64,000 nt of DNA from Chitinophagaceae bacterium UBA1931 (GTDB lineage Bacteria > Bacteroidota > Bacteroidia > Chitinophagales > Chitinophagaceae). The DNA lies in the NCBI GenBank assembly GCA_002337125.1, contig DDFJ01000003.1, positions 1 to 64,000 of the forward strand. Reading direction: 5' to 3'. The notes beneath the pieces are model-generated. The model had not been told where the DNA came from, searched no databases, and saw only the letters and a program-made list of their open reading frames with translations. The translations under genes and the position numbers were made by a program. Below, piece after piece: positions 1 through 8,318 of this stretch. Numbering within the stretch: the first letter of the stretch is position 1; the number at the start of each line of letters is the position of its first letter.

Positions 1-182
1 CATAAGGTGACAAAACCTGACTTATGTGGACAAAATCGGAAAAAGTCGGGAGGGCTTTACATTATTCGAATAATTTCATCGAAGATTTAATCACGCTCCA
101 CAAAAAAAGTATCCTCTTTTTGGCGACATAAGATGACAAAACCTGACTTATGTGGACAAAATCGGAAAAAGTCGGGAGGGCT
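1..182. repeat. Tandemly spaced 56-bp direct repeat
   Basis: Positions 1-56 and 127-182 carry the same 56-bp sequence with one mismatch (G at 6, A at 132). The repeat period is 126 bp, and the first copy is cut by the window edge, so more copies may lie to the left. The 70-bp spacer holds a perfect 14-bp palindrome, ATTATTCGAATAAT, at 61-74. No open reading frame is apparent. The second copy runs directly into the dispersed repeat at 171-227. Confidence 0.85.
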
Positions 183-227
183 ACTCTGAGTTCGAACCTT
201 TTAAAAGAAGATATTAAGATTATTTTA
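171..227. repeat. Dispersed repeat R1, left copy
   Basis: This 57-bp segment aligns without gaps to 29937-29993 in the same orientation, with about 48 of 57 bases identical. The core CTGAGTTCGAACCTTTTAA is identical in both. It contains TTCGAAC, like a tRNA T-loop, but no cloverleaf can be drawn around it. The copy reaches the stop codon of the beta-helix gene, so the last few codons of that gene may derive from repeat DNA. Confidence 0.7.
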
Positions 228-1787
228 CAATTGTCGCCTTAGTACTACTAGCCAAGCTGGAACTTTTCCAATCCTGAGTTGCAATTGTGCCTCATACAAA
301 GAGTTTGGTACTACCGCTTGGTTTAAACCTTCGATCGCCCCCAACTGAGATGAATTAAAAGTTGTTCCATTACCTATAAAACCGACAATTACTGGCATCG
401 GAATTTTCCACCATTTTTCATTGGCAGGCCAAAACTCAAAATTGTTAATGGGTGCATTGGTTTGTACATAATTCCACAATATCAATCCTTTCATATGATT
501 GGGCATATTTTCCATTGCACCACCACCACGGTTCTTCATGAGACCTCCTGTAACATTATCAAGCAGTGTATTTCTTGGTTGGCTTGCATGCGATTCAAAA
601 CAGGTAGAAGATGGGTAAGTACAATGCCAAATAACAGTATTAACAGCTCCATGTGCTGTACCAAACGAGTGCCATTGTGAAGCTTCATCTTTTAAATTTG
701 CCAGTAACACGTTCATTGAATGATTGGATGTAATTGCCTCATGACCTCCATTTCCAGTTACCACACAGTTCATTACTGTTACATTTGCACTTTGCCCAAT
801 TATAGCGCCTACATTACAATCTGTAAACCTGCAATTCCTGATCCATGAATTAGTGCAACGTGAAAACATAAACAGGTTAAAACCACTATCGTGCTTCCAT
901 GAAAGATGGTGTACAAACTTCTCTTTCCAATTTCCAACAAATGCTATATCTTCTATTCCCACTTCTTCAGCATTAGCAAATTTGTAAACACTCCATTTAT
1001 ATTTTACATCAATTTTATATGCCAGTGGTGCATGTAATTTAACTGCATCATTCTTAATTTCTATGACCTTGTAATACATACATACATCTATTCCTTTGTT
1101 AAGGATATATGTCCATGCAGAGTCAACATGATAAGGTGCTAATTCTTCATCAATAAGCTCAGGTGAATTATTCAGTGTTTTAATCGCAATCCAGTCCCCC
1201 TTTTTCAATTTTGAAGTAGAGTTGAGTTGAATATAAAAATCTCCAACAACTGCTGGCTTTATGATTTCACCTGCAGCCACATCAGTGCCCTTTGCAGTGA
1301 ATGTAAACATCGGTGGACCTGTCCACATTTTCTTAGGATCTTCCGGCAACAAAGAATTCCTCATAAACAATTCTGTACCACCTACTCCAGAACCACTTCC
1401 ACGAAAAATGATATTACTGCCTTTTGAAATAACCCCTTTAAAAGCAGCAGTATCTTCATTAACAAGAAAACGGCCTTTAGGAAAAAACACAATTCCTGAA
1501 CCGTTTTTATTTGCCGCAGCTATAGCAGCTTGAATAGCCTCTCGATCCGAAATATCATCATCAGGTTTTGCACCATAGTCCTGCACATTAAATATTCTGT
1601 AATTATTAATAACTGGTAATCCCTCTTCTCCATTCCTATAACCTGAATATGAAAAATCAGGCAACAGTGAGTGCTGTTTATATTTCTTGTAATCTTCAAA
1701 TAATGATGATGGTCTTGCCGGTTGGCAATATGATTGTTGGAAACTAAACAGTAGGAGGCTAATTATAAAAGTTATACGATTGTCCAT
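225..1787 (-). CDS. Secreted pectate-lyase-superfamily right-handed beta-helix protein
   Basis: A 520-residue protein with a signal peptide (about residues 1-22) followed by an N-terminal motif typical of pectate lyase 3/GH28-like beta-helix proteins (NVQDYGAKPDDD near residue 66, then a D-REAIQAAI helix). Short N/C/G-rich coils after residue 270 fit stacked beta-helix turns. It probably cleaves or binds an acidic polysaccharide outside the cytoplasm, but no catalytic residues of a named lyase or hydrolase family can be assigned. It lies 62 bp downstream of the GH2 gene and is probably cotranscribed with it from the operator-bearing region near 4.6 kb. Its final codons overlap repeat R1 and may not be native sequence. 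Family-level call is firm; enzymatic function is not known. Confidence 0.75.
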   Translation of the reverse strand: MDNRITFIISLLLFSFQQSYCQPARPSSLFEDYKKYKQHSLLPDFSYSGYRNGEEGLPVINNYRIFNVQDYGAKPDDDISDREAIQAAIAAANKNGSGIVFFPKGRFLVNEDTAAFKGVISKGSNIIFRGSGSGVGGTELFMRNSLLPEDPKKMWTGPPMFTFTAKGTDVAAGEIIKPAVVGDFYIQLNSTSKLKKGDWIAIKTLNNSPELIDEELAPYHVDSAWTYILNKGIDVCMYYKVIEIKNDAVKLHAPLAYKIDVKYKWSVYKFANAEEVGIEDIAFVGNWKEKFVHHLSWKHDSGFNLFMFSRCTNSWIRNCRFTDCNVGAIIGQSANVTVMNCVVTGNGGHEAITSNHSMNVLLANLKDEASQWHSFGTAHGAVNTVIWHCTYPSSTCFESHASQPRNTLLDNVTGGLMKNRGGGAMENMPNHMKGLILWNYVQTNAPINNFEFWPANEKWWKIPMPVIVGFIGNGTTFNSSQLGAIEGLNQAVVPNSLYEAQLQLRIGKVPAWLVVLRRQL

Positions 1788-1849
1788 TTTTGGATTTATT
1801 GATTAAGATTGATTTTTAAAGCAGATGCAAAAAAAATTTACATATCTAG

Positions 1850-4534
1850 TTAGTTTTTTCGCTGCTCAGTTGTTTCAAAATATTTCTGATCTCTTTCCAC
1901 TTCTTTACTTCTTTTTTTTTGCTCATCTTCCGAGACTGGTTTAACTCTAGAACTTGAATATAATTTTGGATTTTTAGCAATAGGTTTGTCTTTAAACAAT
2001 AACTTATAAGTAGGAGGATTAGTATAAAAGACAAGAGTATCTGGTTTAGGCGATACTTCACCGCCAAAATAAGTTTTAGCAATCACTGTAACTTTTCCTG
2101 ACATTGTGGTAGTTCTTACTAGCAAAGGTGCTGTGCCCGCTTGTATTGTTACAGGATTAGCACCTGTTGTATAATCACCAATAATTTCTCCTTCACCCAA
2201 AACTGTGAATTCAACTTGTTCATTCGCAAGTTGTTTTACATAACCCCTGCTGTCTGTTACCGAAACAATTATTTCTGCAATATCACTTCCATTGGCCTGC
2301 AGTTTGTACCACTGATTATCGAGTTTAAGTTTCAACTGATCTGACCGTTTTGATGGCATCTGCACCTGACGTACTACAACCTTTCCATTTATGATTCCTT
2401 CTGCAATAATCTTAACACTATCTGCAAGATTCAACCGATGCATAGCTCTTACCGTTACAAAATCAAACGCATGTTCAAATTTTACCGGCTCGTAATGAAT
2501 CCCAGTAATATGTTTAATGACAGGTTTATATAATGTATCAGAATAAAACTTTTTGTTATCAATTATGCTTTGTTTCATTACAATCAGTCGCACACTGTCG
2601 CAATTGGAATAAACGACCACATCAGTAGGAGAAATCGGAGTCATTGCATTAGCTATATAAATTACAGGCCCACTATCAGCAAACGATAAATTCTGTACAG
2701 GATTACGTTGGCTCTGAAACATATAATACGAATACTTGGGTTGACGGAACACATCCATTAAACCACCATAAAAAGGATCGGGATGATATCCCCGCTGGTG
2801 ATCAAATGAATGCCATAATGCCCCCCCGATATGTGAAGCAGGTGCACTGAACAACTGATCAACAGTAAGTGACCCTTCATAATCTTTCTTTGCATAATGC
2901 TGTGCCTGAAAAATCAGTCCTTCTTCACCCCAGTTTCGTGCAACACGGCTATATGAGTTGTGCGAATACCAATCATCCACACAATCACCAAATTCTCTTG
3001 TAAAAAAACATTTATTTACTTTCGAATAAAAATCCTGATTTTTCGGAGCTGCATAAAGTACATCATACAACTCACTTCCCTTGCTGATTTCATCGCAGGC
3101 TGCATAACATCCTTTGCCGGGATATTCTTCATGAACTGCATTATATGCTTTTTGTGCAAAGTCTGATGGAAAATGTGTTTCGTTGAGAATAGGCTCCCAC
3201 ATAATAACTGAAGGGTGATTACGGTCACGCCTAACCATATTTCTTATATCGGATAAAACAAGTTGTTCAAACACGCCGTTGTTATTCCAATATTGCCAGC
3301 CGGGTGTAGCAACAATGATAAACATTCCAAGCTGGTCGCAGGCATCCATGAATGCTGGATCCTGCGGATAATGTGCACTCCTTATAATTCTGAATCCTGC
3401 ATTACGCATTTTAAGCACATCAGCATAATGCAGATTATTCGTCATTGCCATACCGATGTATCCAAAATCCTGATGACGATTAACACCCAGCAGTTTTTCA
3501 ATATAGATTTCACCGTTAATTTTCAAACCCAGGTTAGGAACAAATTCGATTGACCGTATGCCAATATGAGAACTAACAGCATCTCTAACTTTTTGATTAT
3601 TGATAATCGTAGTAGTAAGGTTATGCAGAACCGGATTATCGGGATGCCATAATGCAGGGTTAGTAATTTTTAGAACCTGCTCCACTTCTTTACTATCTCC
3701 GGGATTCAGATCAATCGTTGTTTCTTCCTTGGCGATTGTACTTGATTTTAATTCCAATCCTATAAGCTCGTTCCGAACAATTAAAGTTTGACTGGTCTTA
3801 CCTTCATTCACAACATGGGTTTTAACCCTAATCACTGCCATTGATGTACTTACTGAATCATACTGAACAAATACGCCACCACCAGCTGAAACAGATACAT
3901 CATTTGCATCTGTTATATGAATATCTGATGTACTGTAAAGCCAGCAATCCCTGTAAATTCCTCCCATATAACAAAAGTCTAACACAGATTGTGGCTTTCC
4001 CGGAGGATAAGAGCCATCATCGCTGTTATCAGCACACACACTTATAACGCAATCAGTATTAGGTTTAACACCAGCTTTTGTAAGATTAATGATAATGGGA
4101 AGGAACCCACCTTTATGCTCAGTTACTAATTTACCATTTACAAATATTTTTGCTTTACCCATAATAGCTTCAAAATGAAGCCATGCCTGTTTGCCCGCAA
4201 AAGAATTGTCAAGTTTAAAATATTTTCTGTACCATGCAATTCCCTGGTAATTTTTTCCGCCACTTGCTTCTGCAGGCAACAATTGTACTGTATGTGGAAG
4301 TGATACGATTTCCCATTCTTTGTCAAAATAACTGCTGCTGTTTGCCCCTGTAGCATCGCCTCTGTAAAAACGCCAGCCTGGGTTAAAATTATAAATATCC
4401 CTGCCTGAATTAGCAACAGGATAAAATCCACATGCAGAAAAATAAGGACTTTGCTGCGCAAAAGTTTGATTAAGATAAAGTCCTAGATTAATACAAAATA
4501 AAAAAATTAAAGCAATTCGTTTTTCAATTTTCAT
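1850..4534 (-). CDS. Secreted GH2 beta-galactosidase/beta-glucuronidase-like enzyme
   Basis: An 894-residue protein with a signal peptide ending about residue 27. The order is a GH2 sugar-binding jelly roll (about 65-215), an Ig-like domain (215-330), a TIM barrel (about 335-640) and a C-terminal bacterial Ig-like/GH2 C5-type domain (about 780-870). The barrel shows the GH2 acid/base in WEPILNET near residue 448 and a candidate nucleophile Glu in FTREFGD near residue 513. Family knowledge predicts release of a beta-linked sugar (galactose, glucuronate or galacturonate) with retention; the substrate cannot be read from the sequence. It starts just downstream of the perfect LacI-type palindrome at 4625-4638 and precedes the beta-helix gene, so it is probably under the local LacI regulator. 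The C-terminal tail is Lys/Glu-rich. Confidence 0.88.
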   Translation of the reverse strand: MKIEKRIALIFLFCINLGLYLNQTFAQQSPYFSACGFYPVANSGRDIYNFNPGWRFYRGDATGANSSSYFDKEWEIVSLPHTVQLLPAEASGGKNYQGIAWYRKYFKLDNSFAGKQAWLHFEAIMGKAKIFVNGKLVTEHKGGFLPIIINLTKAGVKPNTDCVISVCADNSDDGSYPPGKPQSVLDFCYMGGIYRDCWLYSTSDIHITDANDVSVSAGGGVFVQYDSVSTSMAVIRVKTHVVNEGKTSQTLIVRNELIGLELKSSTIAKEETTIDLNPGDSKEVEQVLKITNPALWHPDNPVLHNLTTTIINNQKVRDAVSSHIGIRSIEFVPNLGLKINGEIYIEKLLGVNRHQDFGYIGMAMTNNLHYADVLKMRNAGFRIIRSAHYPQDPAFMDACDQLGMFIIVATPGWQYWNNNGVFEQLVLSDIRNMVRRDRNHPSVIMWEPILNETHFPSDFAQKAYNAVHEEYPGKGCYAACDEISKGSELYDVLYAAPKNQDFYSKVNKCFFTREFGDCVDDWYSHNSYSRVARNWGEEGLIFQAQHYAKKDYEGSLTVDQLFSAPASHIGGALWHSFDHQRGYHPDPFYGGLMDVFRQPKYSYYMFQSQRNPVQNLSFADSGPVIYIANAMTPISPTDVVVYSNCDSVRLIVMKQSIIDNKKFYSDTLYKPVIKHITGIHYEPVKFEHAFDFVTVRAMHRLNLADSVKIIAEGIINGKVVVRQVQMPSKRSDQLKLKLDNQWYKLQANGSDIAEIIVSVTDSRGYVKQLANEQVEFTVLGEGEIIGDYTTGANPVTIQAGTAPLLVRTTTMSGKVTVIAKTYFGGEVSPKPDTLVFYTNPPTYKLLFKDKPIAKNPKLYSSSRVKPVSEDEQKKRSKEVERDQKYFETTEQRKN

Positions 4535-4624
4535 TACTAATTATGATTTATAATAGTTTCAATTTTCTAATTTGAAATTACTTTCTAAGAAATATTTAAT
4601 AGCATTTTGTTAAATCATTCTAAA

Positions 4625-4638
4625 CGAAAACGTTTTCG
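4625..4638. promoter_or_regulatory. LacI-type operator, copy 1
   Basis: CGAAAACGTTTTCG is a perfect 14-bp palindrome with a central CG, the form of LacI/GalR-family operators. It lies 87 bp upstream of the GH2 start. An identical copy lies at 25331-25344. The nearby LacI gene at 5572 is the obvious candidate to bind both (inference). Confidence 0.75.
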
Positions 4639-4668
4639 AATTTACTTCTTTTATTGTGCTGAATTTGA

Positions 4669-4713
4669 TCAACCGTTTGCATAAAGAAGCTTGCACATGC
4701 CTTCATAAATTTG
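4669..4713 (+). promoter_or_regulatory. Promoter of the CBM9-like gene with upstream CAAnCGTTTG motif
   Basis: TAAATTTG at 4706-4713 matches the Bacteroidota -7 consensus TAnnTTTG. The motif TCAACCGTTTGC lies at 4669-4680, with exactly 26 bp between its TTTG and the -7 element. The same arrangement with the same 26-bp gap precedes lacI (5505/5535) and the AraC gene (51528/51558). The motif may be an operator or activator site; 26 bp is longer than the usual -33 to -7 gap. Confidence 0.5.
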
Positions 4714-4806
4714 TTAATACATGAAATTCTTTTTAAGAATTACAGTAACTATTAATAAATACTAAACAGGAATTTAAAATTTTCCTATCCAGATAATTAT
4801 TAACTG

Positions 4807-5433
4807 ATGAAGACAATAAGTATAAACAAGGCAAAAGCAATTGAAGATTTAAATATATTATCAGGTTTACTTGATAAGCAGGAAAAACATGAACTTGAGT
4901 TTATTCCTTGGTCTGACTATTCCTATAAACCTGGAGTATCATTCAGTATTTTATATTCCGAGTCATCTATCTTACTCAAATTCTTTGTAAAAGAAAAAGA
5001 AATAAGAGCTGTGGAAAATGAAATCAATGGCAGAGTTTGGGAGGATAGCTGCGTGGAGTTCTTTATCAGTCTTAACAACAATGAAAATTATTACAATTTT
5101 GAATTTAATTGTATTGGTACATCTCTGGTTGGTTATGGTCCTTCAAAAAAAGAGAGAAGGTTATTGCCCAATCATATTGTAAAAAAAATAAACACACAAT
5201 CAACTATACAACATTCTGATGAAGAATTTAATTGGCACCTGACAATTCAAATTCCAGTTTCAGTATTCATTTATGATCAGCTGGTACTCAATCCCGGCAA
5301 GGAGTGCAGGGTTAATTTTTATAAATGTGGCGATCTGCACAAAACCCCGCATTTTGTAACCTGGAACAAAATCGAATCGCAGCAACCAGATTTTCATCTG
5401 CCTGATTTCTTTGGAAAGCTTTGCTTCCAATAA
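4807..5433 (+). CDS. CBM9-like carbohydrate-binding protein without signal peptide
   Basis: A 208-residue protein resembling the family-9 carbohydrate-binding module-like domain of Bacteroidota, with the core WEDSCVEFFISL near residue 79 followed by YYNFEFNCIGT. No signal peptide, lipobox or membrane segment is visible, so it should be cytoplasmic, unusual for a carbohydrate-binding module. There is no catalytic domain. It is divergent from the GH2 gene and 138 bp ahead of lacI on the same strand, sharing the same upstream motif type. It might bind an intracellular sugar or modulate the regulator, but that is speculation. The domain call is moderately sure; the role is unknown. Confidence 0.65.
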   Translation: MKTISINKAKAIEDLNILSGLLDKQEKHELEFIPWSDYSYKPGVSFSILYSESSILLKFFVKEKEIRAVENEINGRVWEDSCVEFFISLNNNENYYNFEFNCIGTSLVGYGPSKKERRLLPNHIVKKINTQSTIQHSDEEFNWHLTIQIPVSVFIYDQLVLNPGKECRVNFYKCGDLHKTPHFVTWNKIESQQPDFHLPDFFGKLCFQ

Positions 5434-5497
5434 CAATATAAATCAAGCCCTGTCATTGTTAATATAAGCCTTTCTCTCCTATTCACCGGGAAAATGC

Positions 5498-5542
5498 GCA
5501 ACCGTTTGAGCTTAAAAAATCACAAAGAGTAGAGTAACTTTC
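5498..5542 (+). promoter_or_regulatory. lacI promoter with upstream CAAnCGTTTG motif
   Basis: GCAACCGTTTGA at 5498-5509 is a near-palindrome centred on CG. It is followed after 26 bp by TAACTTTC at 5535-5542, a 7-of-8 match to TAnnTTTG. The gene starts at 5572. The site suggests autoregulation by the LacI protein or control by a global regulator. Confidence 0.45.
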
Positions 5543-5571
5543 ATTACAGTTTAACAACAGACCAATTCCCC

Positions 5572-6606
5572 ATGTTTCAACAAGTAACATTAAAAGATAT
5601 AGCGAGAGAGATTAACATCTCAATAGCTGCTGTATCAAAGGCCTTAAACAACAGCAGGGAAACAAGTAAAGAAACGCAACGGCTTGTTAAAGAAACAGCT
5701 GAACGAATGAACTACCAACCTAACAGGGCAGCACAAAGCTTGGTTAATTCCAAAACCCGTACAATTGGTGTAATTGTACCAAATCTTGGTTATAATTATT
5801 TTTCAACTGCACTACAAGGCATTGACGAAGAAGCTACAAAAAACGGCTACACTGTTATCGCCTGTCAGTCAATGGAAGAACTGGACAAAGAAGAAAAGAT
5901 CGTGAACAACATCATCCGGTCAGGAGTTGATGGAATTATTGTATCGCTTGCACAGCACACAAAAAACATTGATTTGTTCAGAAAACTGAAACAGCAAAAA
6001 ATGCCAATGGTTTTTTTTGATCGTGTTACTGAAGAACTAAACACATCCAAAGTAATAGTTGATAATGTTGCTGGTGCTTTTGGTGCTGTGGAACACCTTG
6101 TAAAAATCGGATGCAAGCGGATTGCTTACATGGCCGGCCCTGAAGAACTTCTTATCAGTAAACGTCGTTTTGAAGGTTATAAACTTGCGTTGCATAAATA
6201 CAAATTACCGTTTGATGAATCTTTAGTGGCGCATTGCGTTTTTGATCATGCTAAATCAATCAAAGCTGCAACAAAACTGTTGAATTCAAAAAATCCTCCT
6301 GATGGCATTTTTGCATTCAGCGACCGTATTGCCCTTTCTGCTTTACAAGCAGCTAAAAACAAAAATTTAAGAGTGCCGGAAGATATTGCAATCATTGGTT
6401 TTAATGATGAACCTATTGCATCCTTTGTTTCACCAACCTTATCAAGTGTACATCAGCCGGTTAAAGAAATAGGAGAAATGGCCGCCCGTATTTTAATTGA
6501 AGAAATTGAAAACGGCGTTTCCATTATTCCTAAAGTAAAACTCTTTAAAACCAAACTTGTGAAGAGAGAATCAACAAAAAAGAAAAAAATTAAGACTTTA
6601 GAATAA
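5572..6606 (+). CDS. LacI/GalR-family transcriptional regulator
   Basis: A 344-residue protein with the full family layout. The N-terminal helix-turn-helix (VTLKDIAREINISIAAVSKA, residues 5-24) and hinge helix (YQPNRAAQSL) are followed by a periplasmic-binding-protein-like effector domain (about 60-335) with GVIVPNLGYNYF and the C-terminal IIGFNDEPIASFVSPTLSSV signature. It sits between the signal-less CBM9-like protein and the PL6/sulfatase block. Perfect LacI-type palindromes occur at 4625 and 25331, in both divergent control regions of the locus, so it very likely controls the glycosaminoglycan genes in response to a breakdown product. The ligand is unknown. A related half-matched site 63 bp upstream of its own start suggests autoregulation. 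Confidence 0.92.
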   Translation: MFQQVTLKDIAREINISIAAVSKALNNSRETSKETQRLVKETAERMNYQPNRAAQSLVNSKTRTIGVIVPNLGYNYFSTALQGIDEEATKNGYTVIACQSMEELDKEEKIVNNIIRSGVDGIIVSLAQHTKNIDLFRKLKQQKMPMVFFDRVTEELNTSKVIVDNVAGAFGAVEHLVKIGCKRIAYMAGPEELLISKRRFEGYKLALHKYKLPFDESLVAHCVFDHAKSIKAATKLLNSKNPPDGIFAFSDRIALSALQAAKNKNLRVPEDIAIIGFNDEPIASFVSPTLSSVHQPVKEIGEMAARILIEEIENGVSIIPKVKLFKTKLVKRESTKKKKIKTLE

Positions 6607-6659
6607 GTCAAAAAAAGCATTTGCTCCTCATTCATAAAACACAATTCTTTACTTATTCC

Positions 6660-8228
6660 CTATTCTTTTGTCAACGAAATCCGTTGAAGTCTTTTTTCTA
6701 ATTCAGGAGAAAGCTTACCTGTTTTATAATAATCTCCTAATGTATTTAACATCCATGCAGGCAAAACATCTTCCGGCTTCAGAGGCTGAACGGATGTGAT
6801 GTTACAGATTACTTTATCAAAGTATAGATTTAATCCTTCAATAGAATTATAATAACCGGGCAAACCGGAAACTGGATAACAATCAGGATTCTCTTTTAAA
6901 TAATAAAATCCATTTTTTAAAGTCATAGATGGCTGCTTTTCTTCCAGCCCAGGCATGTGATCTATTCCTGTTTTATTACCCCAATATAAATTCTGTTTCC
7001 AAGTATTATTATGGTTATAATCTTTGTAATCGTCTTTAAAAAAACTATACTCTGATTTCTTGTCTGCATAAAAAATATTTCCTGCCAGAATTATATGATG
7101 TGGCAAATCAAACGAAAGATTATTTTCTTTTGAAAACTTCCTGCGCAAATCTTCCAGAGGATTGAAATGAACAGCATAACCATTGTTATTTGCAAAAACA
7201 TTGTTCGCAATAATACTTTTAAATGCCAAAGCATGTTCACTTCCTTCTGCACCAGGATTAAGATAAATTGCAGCATTTCCCCTTGAGGAAAGTGTTTTAC
7301 TCAAACTAAAATAATTACCGGCGATGATATGATTACTACCCCATACAAACATGCCGCCATATCCATTGAATTGTTCATCATTAGAGAGAAAAAAATTGTT
7401 TATAGCAACCTGTTTATCGCCATGGCGGAAATTAAGCGTTCCCTGGCAATTCAAAATAGTATTGGCATAAAATACATTCTCAGTTGATTTACTTGTAATG
7501 ATTTCTGATTCAGAATCCTGCCGTATAAAAACATTAGAATCAATCAGGCATCGACCTGTATCATTACGATAGTAACCAATGCGGATTGCACCACCCGCAT
7601 TTCCTTTCTTTTTTGGATTAGAGAAAAAACAATGATCCACCCGGTGATACATAGCAGGGCCTCCAACTGGTTTCTCTTTATCCGGGTTTAGTTTATTATT
7701 TAAATTAATAACCTGGTCAAAAGTAAGCTTATTGGTAAAGCTGCAATGGTCGATCCTGCAATGTTTTGGAACATTGCCTTTATCATCTAATGAAGTAGTG
7801 ATATATGCAGAATTAGCTTCATCAAAATTATTAAAAGCACAGTTGGTTATCCGGCAGTAGCTGGCATAAATTGCAACAAGACCCGGCCCGTGCGATTTCC
7901 ATTGATCAGGATTCCTGTTCCCGTTTATGAAGTAAATACCATTTACTTCTGTATAAGTTCCATACAAAGCAAGCTTTGCATCTCCACAAAAAATAACAGA
8001 ACCAGGTATCTCAGCCAGTAAGACAATTGGTTTTCCAGCCTGCCCATTTTGTGTCAGCACCAATTGTAAATCTTTGTAAGAACCTTGCTTAAATACAACC
8101 GTATCGGCGGGCTTTAATTTATTTATTGTATTATATACATCATTGCTGTTTGTCACAACTATTTTCCTTGCAAAACTGCTAGACGCAATAAAAGATATAA
8201 GAATTGAAAGAATGAATTTATTAGTCAT
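6660..8228 (-). CDS. PL6 polysaccharide lyase, chondroitinase-B-like
   Basis: A 522-residue secreted protein with a signal peptide (residues 1-20) and a parallel beta-helix of the PL6 family. The catalytic pair known from Pedobacter chondroitinase B (Lys and Arg) is visible as K247 in ITSKSTEN and R268 in LNFRHGDK, followed by GGMFVWGSNHIIAGNYF. PL6 enzymes cleave by beta-elimination next to uronic acids; members act on dermatan sulfate or alginate. The company of two PL8 lyases, sulfatases and an iduronate-sulfatase-like gene favours dermatan sulfate. It is the last gene of the long minus-strand block, 91 bp after the preceding sulfatase, and converges with lacI. Confidence 0.88.
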   Translation of the reverse strand: MTNKFILSILISFIASSSFARKIVVTNSNDVYNTINKLKPADTVVFKQGSYKDLQLVLTQNGQAGKPIVLLAEIPGSVIFCGDAKLALYGTYTEVNGIYFINGNRNPDQWKSHGPGLVAIYASYCRITNCAFNNFDEANSAYITTSLDDKGNVPKHCRIDHCSFTNKLTFDQVINLNNKLNPDKEKPVGGPAMYHRVDHCFFSNPKKKGNAGGAIRIGYYRNDTGRCLIDSNVFIRQDSESEIITSKSTENVFYANTILNCQGTLNFRHGDKQVAINNFFLSNDEQFNGYGGMFVWGSNHIIAGNYFSLSKTLSSRGNAAIYLNPGAEGSEHALAFKSIIANNVFANNNGYAVHFNPLEDLRRKFSKENNLSFDLPHHIILAGNIFYADKKSEYSFFKDDYKDYNHNNTWKQNLYWGNKTGIDHMPGLEEKQPSMTLKNGFYYLKENPDCYPVSGLPGYYNSIEGLNLYFDKVICNITSVQPLKPEDVLPAWMLNTLGDYYKTGKLSPELEKRLQRISLTKE

Positions 8229-8318
8229 CTCGTTCTTTAGATTTTTACAACAATAGATGCCGCTTTATTAGTAACATCATTATTCTATAATAAAACATGA
8301 ATTTTTGCACACCAATTT

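Noticed and set aside
183..205. T-loop-like TTCGAAC in repeat R1 as a tRNA or tRNA fragment
   Set aside because: No T-stem, anticodon arm or acceptor pairing can be formed around it in either copy; the short self-complementary string is not enough.
1846..2082. Overlapping 78-codon frame at the end of the GH2 gene
   Set aside because: Low-complexity out-of-frame reading of the Lys/Glu-rich GH2 tail; no recognisable product.
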